Shown: one piece after another, positions 43,801 through 50,846 of the stretch | Numbering within the stretch: the first letter of the stretch is position 1 | How the letters are laid out: each line of letters begins with the position of its first letter | Source of the DNA: Saprospiraceae bacterium | GTDB lineage: Bacteria; Bacteroidota; Bacteroidia; Chitinophagales; Saprospiraceae | DNA: 64,000 nt | Direction of reading: 5' to 3' | NCBI GenBank assembly: GCA_013360405.1 | Contig: JABWBR010000001.1 | Location: forward strand, 124,001 to 188,000 | Made by a program: the position numbers and the translations under genes | The notes under the pieces: model-generated | Told to the model about the DNA's origin: nothing | Databases searched by the model: none | What the model saw: the letters and a program-made list of their open reading frames with translations, nothing else

Positions 43801-45513
43801 TGTGCTTGGACCTGACTGCACCACACCGTCCAGTACGATCTGAGCTTGTACCGAGCCGTCGCTTTCCCCAAAGCAAGAGGGCCGCTGGAATAATGGCTCT
43901 ACGCCAAGTTGGGGCGCGGCCAGCACTTGCACGGTATCCATTACCACAATAGGGGGTATGCTGGAGTCGGTGACGGTTACCTGGTATACTCCGGCAGGCA
44001 GGTTGTTTACCGTAGACATGCCCCCTTCGGTGGCAATCACTACGGGGCCGTTATTGGGTCCTGCCGGCGGCACCGTATTCCAGGAGTACTGGTAGGGAGC
44101 CATCCCGCTGGCTACTGTAAGCGTAAAACCGCCGTTGCTATCGCCGGCACAAGTCACGCTATCTTGTTCGATTAGTAAAAACAACGGCAAATCGGATATA
44201 TTGATAACACCATTGCGGATTATCACTCCAAAAGGCACAGGCTCGGGGGTGCTGGGATCACCTACTTCAATTGGGGTCGGTGAATTGGTAATAGTAATAT
44301 CGCTGCTTTCGCCCAAGACGCCGATCACGTTGAAGCAGATCTGGAACAGTGACGAGCCGTCGAGCAAGGTCACTCCGCCAAAACTGGCATCGATCCACGA
44401 CATCGTGAGGGTGCCGCTGCCGGGGCCGTAAGGCAGTGCAAAGATACCTGCACTCAAATCGGGCATATTGGGGTTAAAAGCCTGTACGCCGGTATATTGG
44501 AGAACCGTGGAATCCCAGGAAATTGACCACTGAATAGACCCCACGTTGACAAAATCTTCAACCAGCACATCTATACAAACATTATCGCCGGGAAGTGCAT
44601 TTTCCAATGGTAACTGGAACGATACGGCCTGGCAGGCACTCATATTGACGTTGAACGAAGCGCCGCAGCTTTTGCCATCTTCTATCGTGATAATATAATT
44701 GCCGGGGCGGGGTACATAAAATTCAAGCGTTTCGCCATGGCTCGGCGAACCGGTCATCAGAGTGCCTTTGATGGTAGGATCGCTGGCAAATGAGATGTCT
44801 ACCGAGTAAAACGAATTAGCATTAAACTCGGGCAGACCGCCCTGCACGGTGAAAGAACCCAGACAACCCGTAGCGCCTGTATTGGGATTGATATTGGTAG
44901 CTGTAATGGCGTTGAGGTATACCACGGCAAACTGCTCGGCGGTATTCACATTCACGCAGGGGCCCGCAGGGTTGCCCTCAAATTCGGCGTTGGGGAAATT
45001 GAGCCGGTCGTAGGTAATAGGGGCGAACCACAGCAAGATGGGCGCGCCGGCATTGAAGAAATTTTGCAAAACCCCACCGTTGAAGAATGTGGCATCGCCA
45101 TTGGTGCCGTTGCGGGTAAACACATATAGACCTCCTGCCGGTGGCGGGTTGTTGGCAATACAGGGGTCGGCGACGATATCGCCCAGGGAGGGCCCGGTTA
45201 CCGTTGGCGGGCACTCGTAAAAAGCATAGCCCACCCCGGCCGGCGTGGCCGGCACCGGGTCGCCGCTCAGGTCCATATCGCCGTTGTGCTCCAGCCGTAT
45301 AGAGTCGCCAAAACAGAGGTATAGCGTATCAGGCGTCACATCGTTGCTTTGTCCGAAATGTTGCCCAAATTCGAAAGTGCCGGCAGAATTGCACATCATG
45401 CGGGCTTTTGCAGCATCGCGAGCCGCCCGGCCATTGTATATAATTACATCAGGCGTTTGGGCCTGCATTTGCCAGGCGCCCAAAAACAACAGGAGAATGA
45501 AAAATTTCTTCAT
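40891..45513 (-). CDS. Giant SprB-repeat adhesin with cohesin-like module and T9SS type B tail
   Basis: This 1540-residue protein has a signal peptide (MKKFFILLLFLGAWQMQAQ). The N-terminal region (20-290) ends in a Cys-rich module. A cohesin-like module follows at about 295-440 (PGDNVCIDVLVEDFVNVGSI, QWSISWDSTVLQY, SLFQICFNVIG). About eleven SprB repeats run from about 445 to 1400, each with a C-x-G-x-x-DG start and a Y-x-V-T-V-T-D-x-x-G-C end. A PKD-like segment precedes the gliding-motility-type C-terminal domain (NVYIPNVFSPNGDGPNDEFR to VTVIR). SprB-like proteins are T9SS-exported surface adhesins, used in gliding in flavobacteria. It is monocistronic, with its own consensus promoter and terminator. 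Confidence 0.92.
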   Translation of the reverse strand: MKKFFILLLFLGAWQMQAQTPDVIIYNGRAARDAAKARMMCNSAGTFEFGQHFGQSNDVTPDTLYLCFGDSIRLEHNGDMDLSGDPVPATPAGVGYAFYECPPTVTGPSLGDIVADPCIANNPPPAGGLYVFTRNGTNGDATFFNGGVLQNFFNAGAPILLWFAPITYDRLNFPNAEFEGNPAGPCVNVNTAEQFAVVYLNAITATNINPNTGATGCLGSFTVQGGLPEFNANSFYSVDISFASDPTIKGTLMTGSPSHGETLEFYVPRPGNYIITIEDGKSCGASFNVNMSACQAVSFQLPLENALPGDNVCIDVLVEDFVNVGSIQWSISWDSTVLQYTGVQAFNPNMPDLSAGIFALPYGPGSGTLTMSWIDASFGGVTLLDGSSLFQICFNVIGVLGESSDITITNSPTPIEVGDPSTPEPVPFGVIIRNGVINISDLPLFLLIEQDSVTCAGDSNGGFTLTVASGMAPYQYSWNTVPPAGPNNGPVVIATEGGMSTVNNLPAGVYQVTVTDSSIPPIVVMDTVQVLAAPQLGVEPLFQRPSCFGESDGSVQAQIVLDGVVQSGPSTGYSFTWNTTTEDTSTLSNIPSGFYAVTVTDPLGCEATASVTLSQPAALTILPNNTFITNASCTGAEDGSITVTASGGTAAGGVYTFQWDNGLGTLNATTATVTDLLPGSYCVTVTDDNNCTFNTCFTVGAVKTLTVTPVIDNVNCNAACDGQIFVTGSTSGAPADLPYTFTWNSTGNPPVNSNTTSLLTGLCAGTYFLTMTDASAAACQLLDTFVVSEPQPLDATILELVNESCVVGNDGLIVTGVTGGTFPYDYNWAHDGALQDSIAANLTQGSYSLTVTDANGCTDTLSATVLAPTPPSITQLNDDAVSCASNCDGMLSVTAVAGGAPIAGYAWSNMAVGANIVSLCPGTYVVTVTAEDGCQAIDTAMVTSPAPLSLDSFSLQLPTCPGDANGQITVFVSGGTGPYNYIWSTNPGQVTTINPIAGLAAGNYGVTVIDANNCTPLPLQVTLPDPPSINVSFTALTPVSCPDDITCDGQATATAVYSDGSAGLFNFIWSSGEASVNVPSASAIQLCRGPQQLTVNDGVCGIDTVFIVPTPPNINIAVDQEPVSCNGLSDGSISLAPSGGTGPYSYLWTPGGQVTQIINNLNAGVYTAVITDANGCSKEQIVQLSEPDALMLSLDPNISTPTVSCNGGADGIMAVVYNVNDNINPVGPAPYTWSGSVAPATANIANNLNAGVYSVTITDIKGCQDSLSFTIGEPTPITVVLEPTLPPLCFGDPTLLVIDTVYGGGGQTLDDYTYELDFNGLNFPANQPATIFAGNHVVIVQDSLGCTVETELFIDQPAEIQVSLPTEIVVELGDTSVQIVPTIFSSLPIDSYLWTPADYLSSDTVQSPFVRPLESLDYNLLVTDVNGCTGTADVFVELDANRNVYIPNVFSPNGDGPNDEFRIFACRGVEVINFVRIFDRWGDQVYQSDNVPIICEGGSPLWDGKFRGKPVQQGVYVYLIEVKFLDNVTLLYRGDVTVIR

Positions 45514-45844
45514 CGTAGAAGTTTATGGTAAATAGTTTGTGGGACTTTCTGCTGCCCAATCGGCAGCGTTCGCGTCCTGACCAGCGGGCACAAAAATAGC
45601 CAAGTAAACTCGTATCGCCAATCAAACGCTCAAATCCATTCGCGCTAATTGCTCCGATACGGCCTTTTATGCCCTATCCCGGCAGAATTTTTGCTCAACT
45701 CAAAAACCGGCGTGCGGTATATCAACGACAAGATACCCTCAGGCAGTATTCCAATGGACAAAACTATTTTGTTAAATGGCAGGCAAATTCAGCGATTTTT
45801 TTGGCTTTTTACTGATCTTTCAGCCGCGCAAATCTTATAAGTTC
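45514..45844. other. Intergenic region between adhesin and LOG genes
   Basis: This divergent spacer holds the adhesin promoter (45591-45621) and an imperfect hairpin (CTGCCCAATCGGCAG near 45551). No coding frame is supported. The plus-strand promoter for the LOG gene is not evident. Confidence 0.5.
45591..45621 (-). promoter_or_regulatory. Consensus promoter of the adhesin gene
   Basis: Minus-strand TTG (45621-45619), exactly 20 bases, then TATTTTTG (45598-45591) is a full consensus match. Predicted start near 45585, leader about 70 bases. Confidence 0.7.
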
Positions 45845-46579
45845 ATGAAAAAAACTCGCAGAGCCATCTTATCAGGCAACGATCAATACCTGGAAGGGCC
45901 TAAAAGCCGTACGACCGAACTCGTTTTTGTGATCAGAGTAATTTTTCAATTTATTAAGGGCTTTCGCAAACTTCACTTTGTTGGACCCTGTATTACGGTA
46001 TTCGGATCGGCTCGATTCCCCGATGGCCACCCCTACTATGAAAAAGCCAGGGAGGTGGGCAAAGCCATCACCCAAATGGGTTTTACGGTTATGACCGGCG
46101 GCGGACCCGGCATTATGGAGGCCGCCAACCGTGGCGCTTTCGAAGCCGGCGGCCGCTCGGTAGGCTGCAATATCACGCTGCCCTTCGAACAAACCCCCAA
46201 TCCCTATATGCATACCTGGCTCGAAATCAGGTATTTTTTTATCAGAAAAGTACTCCTGCTCAAATATTCCTACGCTTTTGTGGTGCTGCCCGGTGGCTGG
46301 GGCACGATGGACGAAATGTTTGAAACCCTCACACTGGTTCAAACCGGCGTGATACATAATTTCCCCGTAGTATTGATCGGCGCCGACTATTACAATCCCC
46401 TCATGGAATACCTCGAGTTTATGGTAGCTCAAAAAACGATTTCTCCCGATGACCTCCACCTGATCAAGCTCACCGACGATATCGACGAAGCTACCGCACA
46501 TATCGATAAGTTTATTACCCGAAATTATAAGGTGAAGGAACGTAAAAACCCCCTTTGGTGGCTGCTGGAGCGAGGCTGA
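45845..46579 (+). CDS. LOG-family Rossmann-fold protein
   Basis: This 244-residue protein has the LOG/TIGR00730 signatures: ITVFGSARF, the nucleotide loop MTGGGPGIMEAANRGA, and PGGWGTMDEMFETLTL with the PGGxGT-x6-E catalytic site. The family hydrolyses nucleoside monophosphates such as cytokinin riboside phosphates, releasing the base. Physiological role in bacteria is often unclear. I chose ATG 45845 because the frame upstream has no homology. A membrane or peripheral role is not indicated. Confidence 0.9.
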   Translation: MKKTRRAILSGNDQYLEGPKSRTTELVFVIRVIFQFIKGFRKLHFVGPCITVFGSARFPDGHPYYEKAREVGKAITQMGFTVMTGGGPGIMEAANRGAFEAGGRSVGCNITLPFEQTPNPYMHTWLEIRYFFIRKVLLLKYSYAFVVLPGGWGTMDEMFETLTLVQTGVIHNFPVVLIGADYYNPLMEYLEFMVAQKTISPDDLHLIKLTDDIDEATAHIDKFITRNYKVKERKNPLWWLLERG

Positions 46580-46581
46580 TT

Positions 46582-46656
46582 ATTAGCAGTTAGGGCTCAG
46601 CAGTCAGCAGTTAGCAGTTCATCACTAAGCCCTAAGCCCTAAGCGCTGAGCCCTAA
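46582..46656. repeat. Word repeat (TTAGCAGTTAGGGCTCAGCAG family)
   Basis: GCAGTTAGGGCTCAGCAGTC words on the left face CACTAAGCCCTAAGCCCTAA words on the right. The arms pair (GGGCTCAG with CTGAGCCC). It shares words with the tracts at 13.1 and 23.5 kb. Confidence 0.7.
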
Positions 46657-46715
46657 TATGCAACCCCCGCCAATTCCCCGTGTCCTTGTATTATCACCTA
46701 AAAATAAATTGGCTT

Positions 46716-47843
46716 ATGAAGGATGTTACGCTCCGCTCACTAATCTTGCCCGCACTCTGTGTACTGGGCACTACAGCGCTTCCCGCGCAGGAAAACAATG
46801 CGCAACAGGAAAAAGAACACGTAATTATCTTACGCGATAACGGCCTGAAACCGCACCCAGGTAAGGAGACTGTTACTTTTTATCGCTTATCGCAAACCGA
46901 AGAAGTACAACGCGTGATACTCGGCATTTATCCGGGCGAAAAAGGCGAAGGCCCGGGGTTGGCGGTTAGCGAACTCGTCAACGGCGGCGGCGCCGCTGAA
47001 GCCGGTATCCTCGCAGGCGACAGGATTTTGGAAGTGGATAGCAAACAAATTTCAGATGCCGAAGACCTGCGCTACGCCCTCTCTACCCACAAAGCCGGCG
47101 ATGAAGTGCGGGTATTATACCTGCGCGGCGACCAAAGTTATTATGCAGTGGTAAATCTAACTGCCCCCCGCCAGGTCTACGACTTCAAGTGGCGCCGGCA
47201 CGAGGAACGCGACCCCTGCAGGGTATTTATTGGCGTATATACGCATACCTGGAAGGAAGGCCCCGGCGTGAAAGTAGACGGCGTAATCGGCGGTACGTCT
47301 GCCGAAGTCGCCGGCTTGCAGGAAGACGATGTGATCGTGGCACTCGACGATGTAGCGGTAGGTACGCATGAAGAATTGGTGCGCGAGCGCGACAAGCACA
47401 AGGCCGGTGACTTTTATACGCTCACTATCCGTCGCGGCGAACTCACTTTTGATGTGGATGCGCAATTTAAAGAATGTCCAACCGACTCAAAAGAAACAGT
47501 TACTACCACTCCGGAACCCGTAATAGAAGAACCTGTAATACCAGCTCAGCAGCAGCCCACTTTGCACAATGCCGGGCCGCTCCAACTCGAGCAGTGGAAG
47601 GCATTCCCCAATCCGACTTACGGGCAAATCAACGTGCGATTCCAGGCCGAACCGGCGCCTACCGGCCTGCAAATTACCGATAGCTACGGCCGCGTAGTAT
47701 ACCGCGAGCAACTCAATAATTTCGATGGCAACTTTGACCGCCAGCTCAACCTCGGCAGCGCTACCCCCGGTGTCTATACCTTAAGTGTAACACAAGGCGA
47801 TAAGGTATTTACTGAGAAAATTGTGTTATTGCCCAAAGCTTAA
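46716..47843 (+). CDS. T9SS-exported double-PDZ protein
   Basis: This 375-residue protein has a signal peptide (SLILPALCVLGTTALPAQ). PDZ 1 lies at about 75-150 (LAVSELVNGGGAAEAGILAGDRILEVD) and PDZ 2 at about 168-245 (VKVDGVIGGTSAEVAGLQEDDVIVALD). A Pro/Glu linker (PEPVIEEPVIPAQQQP) leads to a type A T9SS sorting domain (AFPNPTYGQINVRF to KIVLLPKA). There is no protease domain. PDZ modules bind C-terminal peptides, so it may be a surface or periplasmic scaffold. Function unknown. Confidence 0.85.
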   Translation: MKDVTLRSLILPALCVLGTTALPAQENNAQQEKEHVIILRDNGLKPHPGKETVTFYRLSQTEEVQRVILGIYPGEKGEGPGLAVSELVNGGGAAEAGILAGDRILEVDSKQISDAEDLRYALSTHKAGDEVRVLYLRGDQSYYAVVNLTAPRQVYDFKWRRHEERDPCRVFIGVYTHTWKEGPGVKVDGVIGGTSAEVAGLQEDDVIVALDDVAVGTHEELVRERDKHKAGDFYTLTIRRGELTFDVDAQFKECPTDSKETVTTTPEPVIEEPVIPAQQQPTLHNAGPLQLEQWKAFPNPTYGQINVRFQAEPAPTGLQITDSYGRVVYREQLNNFDGNFDRQLNLGSATPGVYTLSVTQGDKVFTEKIVLLPKA

Positions 47844-47847
47844 TTCG

Positions 47848-47946
47848 TTCTGAGTTGTGGGTTGTCGGTTCTGAGTTCTAGTACCGACAACCCATAACCC
47901 TCCCTCCCTCGCCCTGTCACCTTGTCACCTTGTCACCTTGTCACCA
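47848..47946. repeat. Word repeats (GTTGTCGGTTCTGAG and CACCTTGTCACCTTG)
   Basis: The left half (GAGTTGTGGGTTGTCGGTTC) pairs with ACCGACAACCCATAAC. A separate tract of CACCTTGT units repeated three to four times follows. It lies directly after the PDZ gene. Confidence 0.65.
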
Positions 47947-47953
47947 CCGAGTC

Positions 47954-48076
47954 GGTGAACGGTAAACGTTCACCCTACGTGGCGTTATTTTTCCCTTCCG
48001 CAATAATTTTTTGCCCATATTTGCATTGTTGAAATAATGCGACGTAGGGTGAACGGTGAACATTCACCCTACCTAC
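47954..48076. repeat. Pair of REP-like palindromes
   Basis: GGTGAACGGTAAACGTTCAC at 47954 and GGTGAACGGTGAACATTCAC at 48048 are near-identical palindromic elements in an approximately mirrored frame with CCCTACGT flanks (ACGTAGGGTGAAC at 48042). They enclose an AT-rich stretch (GCAATAATTTTTTGCCCAT). A third copy lies at 57843. Confidence 0.7.
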
Positions 48077-48338
48077 GCAGATCTATACAAAACTTGTTTC
48101 GCCTTAATACCGATAGTGTCTTACACTTGAAGATGGGTTTTATCCGGTGGATAACCGGGTTGGCCTGGTATACAATAGTCATCCCACCCCTTCGGTCTGG
48201 CTTTTGCGACCTTTTCTGAGAAGACTAACACAGGAGGCTACAGTTGTATAACTGAAGCGCGGGACTGGCGTATGTGCGCTACCTGTCGCCATGGACATAT
48301 GTTTTTTTTGTAGCAACAACATGCCAAATCCTGTTTTG
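48077..48338. other. Gene-free leader region before the OmpA gene
   Basis: No coding frame is supported on either strand and no consensus promoter is evident. The upstream frame from 48291 is open but the signal peptide starts at 48339. Confidence 0.4.
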
Positions 48339-49985
48339 ATGAAAAGGGTAAACTACACACTGCTAGTTGTTTTGCTCCTCCCATGTATTTTAATTGCGCA
48401 GCCCAAATGGGAATGGGCTTTATTGGGCGGAGGCGCCAACTATCTGGGCGATCTGGTAGAAAAAGAACTACCGGTTTGGGAAGAAACGCAGCCTGCTGCC
48501 GGTATCTACGCCGCGAAATACCTGGGTTATCGCTGGGTCGTTCGCACCAGCGCTTTTTACGGCCGGTTTAGCGGCAACGACGATAATTTTTCTCAGGAAA
48601 TATTTAGCCTCGAACGCAACTTTCGATTCCGGTCTTACGTAGCAGAACTCGGCGTGTGTATAGTCTGGGAGCCTTTTGGCAAGGCTCGCTATCCCGCCGG
48701 TGGAGGTTATCGCCGTATCGTTTCTCCATATGGGTTTGTAGGGGGGGCAGCGTCGTATATCGATGCCAAACCCGATTTTTCAGCCACACAACGCGAAGTG
48801 TGGTTCGAAAAAACACAGCAGGACGTGCAGGCCGGGCTCTCCGGTGTGCGCTGGGCAATTCCTATAGGCGGAGGTTTGAAATTTGATGTCGGTAAACGCA
48901 CGTCTGTTAACCTGGAATTGGGCGTGCGCAAGGTCTTTTCCGATCAGGTTGACGGGGTGAGCTTTTCAGGAAATCCCGACCAGGACGATTGGTATCTTTT
49001 TGGCATGATGGGCCTGGCTAAACGGTTTGGGGAATACGATACCGACCGCGACGGCATTGTGGATAAAAAAGACGCTTGCCCACAGATTTTTGGCGTTTTG
49101 TCGGCCGGCGGCTGTCCCGATGAAGACGGCGACGGCGTGGAAGACCTCGAAGATGCCTGCCCCACTGAGGTAGGCCTCCTCGAACTAGGCGGTTGCCCCG
49201 ACGCGGATAATGACGGCATTATTGATAAACTCGACGCCTGCCCCACAGAAAGCGGCCCGGCCAAACTCAAAGGCTGCCCCGACACCGATGGCGACGGTAT
49301 TGCCGACCTGCAGGACGCCTGTCCGCTCGAGGCCGGCCCCGCACATCGCAAAGGCTGCCCCGACCCCGATAGCGACGCCGACGGCATCGTAGACCGCCTC
49401 GACCACTGCCCCGGCGAGGCCGGCTGGGCCTCCTGCAACGGATGCCCCTTTGCCGACCGCGATGGCGACGGCGTAGCCGATGCCGACGACCTTTGCCCCG
49501 ATACCCGGGGATACATCGGACTCAAAGGCTGCCTCGATGCCGACAACGACCATATCATCGACCCCCTCGATAAATGCCCCGATTTAGCCGGCATTGCAGC
49601 CAATAACGGCTGCCCCCCCCTGCCGGAGAAAGTGAAGAAGGTTTTGATTACCGCGATGCGGAGCGTTCAGTTTGAAACAGGTAGCGCCGTGATCAAGAAA
49701 CAGTCTTACACTATTCTAAATCAAGTGGCTGATGTGATTTTAACGTACGATTATTATAAATTGAGCATTGAAGGCCATACCGATAGCCGCGGCAATGACA
49801 AGGCCAACAAAAAGCTGTCGGAAAGCAGGGCCGCCGCCTGCCTCAAATACCTGGCAAAAAAGGGCATTGCCCCCGAAAGAATGCGCGCTGCCGGCTGGGG
49901 AGAATCCAAGCCTGTCGCTACTAACAAAACCGACAAAGGCAGACGCCTGAACCGTCGGGTAGAATTTAGACTTTATCTGGAATAA
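48339..49985 (+). CDS. OmpA-family protein with TSP3 repeats
   Basis: This 548-residue protein has a signal peptide (to LLPCILIAQ). An N-terminal outer-membrane barrel-like domain of about 215 residues follows (WEWALLGGGANYLGDLVE...DWYLFGMMGLAKRFG). About seven thrombospondin type 3 calcium-binding repeats come next (DTDRDGIVDKKDACP, DEDGDGVEDLEDACP and so on). A C-terminal OmpA peptidoglycan-binding domain ends it (QFETGSAVIKKQSYTILNQV, IEGHTDSRGND, LSESRAAACLKYL, NRRVEF). It probably anchors the outer membrane to the cell wall. The barrel part is paralogous to the next gene. Confidence 0.92.
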   Translation: MKRVNYTLLVVLLLPCILIAQPKWEWALLGGGANYLGDLVEKELPVWEETQPAAGIYAAKYLGYRWVVRTSAFYGRFSGNDDNFSQEIFSLERNFRFRSYVAELGVCIVWEPFGKARYPAGGGYRRIVSPYGFVGGAASYIDAKPDFSATQREVWFEKTQQDVQAGLSGVRWAIPIGGGLKFDVGKRTSVNLELGVRKVFSDQVDGVSFSGNPDQDDWYLFGMMGLAKRFGEYDTDRDGIVDKKDACPQIFGVLSAGGCPDEDGDGVEDLEDACPTEVGLLELGGCPDADNDGIIDKLDACPTESGPAKLKGCPDTDGDGIADLQDACPLEAGPAHRKGCPDPDSDADGIVDRLDHCPGEAGWASCNGCPFADRDGDGVADADDLCPDTRGYIGLKGCLDADNDHIIDPLDKCPDLAGIAANNGCPPLPEKVKKVLITAMRSVQFETGSAVIKKQSYTILNQVADVILTYDYYKLSIEGHTDSRGNDKANKKLSESRAAACLKYLAKKGIAPERMRAAGWGESKPVATNKTDKGRRLNRRVEFRLYLE

Positions 49986-50015
49986 CCATATTGTTTTCAC
50001 CACAACCCATATCAC

Positions 50016-50729
50016 ATGAGATTTGTATACACCATTTTGAGCATGATAGTACTTTCCACGGCGGCTTTGGCACAACCCCAGTGGGAAGTTGGGGCCTTCA
50101 TCGGTCTGGCCAACTACCAGGGCGACCTGGTTAAGGAAACTTTCCCCCTTTTTAAAGAAGGAAACCCGGCGTTTGGTTTTAGTGGCCGATATGTGTACGA
50201 CTACACCTGGAGTTTTCGCGGCAATTTTACAATAGGAAAAATTACCGGCGATGATGTCAACTACCGCAGTGATGAATTTCGCGCAGGTCGCAATGCCCGT
50301 TTTGAAAACACCCTCGCCGAATTGTCGGGAGCAGTAGAATGGGAGCCTTTTGGCGAATGGCGCTACCTGTCGGGTATGGGATTTAAAAAAATGATCTCCC
50401 CCTATATTTTTGCAGGGGTAGGCTTCACCTTTACCGGCCTCGATGCGCAATACCCCGCTCCGGAAACGGTTTCTCCGGGTATGGCCCTGTTGCTGGCCCA
50501 GGATAAAAATGCCAACTTTTCCAAAACCTTGATCGTTTTGCCCGTGGGTTTGGGTGTAAAATTTGACCTGTCAGAATACTGGTTTCTGGGCCTCGAATTC
50601 GGCATGCGCTACGCTTTTACCGATTACCTCGATGGAATAAGTAAAGCCGGCAACCCCGATAAAAATGATTGGTACCAATTTTCAGGTTTCCAGGTAGTGC
50701 ACCGCCTGCGCAATACCAGGAGAAGATAA
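50016..50729 (+). CDS. Outer-membrane barrel protein (DUF6089-like), paralogue of preceding domain
   Basis: This 237-residue protein has a signal peptide (ILSMIVLSTAALAQ). Its mature part aligns by eye with the N-terminal domain of the preceding gene: QWEVGAFIGLANYQGDLVKE, SFRGNFTIGKITGDD, WEPFGEWRYLSGMGFKKMISPY, and SKAGNPDKNDWYQF. It lacks TSP3 and OmpA domains. The 30-base spacing suggests one operon and origin by tandem duplication with later domain gain or loss. Confidence 0.85.
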   Translation: MRFVYTILSMIVLSTAALAQPQWEVGAFIGLANYQGDLVKETFPLFKEGNPAFGFSGRYVYDYTWSFRGNFTIGKITGDDVNYRSDEFRAGRNARFENTLAELSGAVEWEPFGEWRYLSGMGFKKMISPYIFAGVGFTFTGLDAQYPAPETVSPGMALLLAQDKNANFSKTLIVLPVGLGVKFDLSEYWFLGLEFGMRYAFTDYLDGISKAGNPDKNDWYQFSGFQVVHRLRNTRRR

Positions 50730-50730
50730 C

Positions 50731-50846
50731 TTAATGTTGGATGTTGAATGTTTGATGTTTAATTGCTGATATTTTATATATAAAAACATCCAACATCCAA
50801 CATCCAACATCCAACATCCAACATTAAAAATTCAACATTAAAAATT
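50731..50846. repeat. Word repeat with complementary arms (ATGTTGGATGTTGAATG family)
   Basis: The left arm (AATGTTGGATGTTGAATGTT) faces five tandem CATCCAAC words, then two ATTAAAAATTCAAC-type words. It lies between convergent genes and overlaps the very end of the EF-G gene. Confidence 0.75.

Noticed and set aside
48037-48219. 60-codon plus-strand frame in the REP region
   Set aside because: It begins inside a palindromic repeat and has no homology signal or ribosome-binding context.
50760-50846. Tandem CATCCAAC units as a CRISPR or telomere-like array
   Set aside because: No unique spacers; the units pair with a left arm and fit the word-repeat class between convergent genes.
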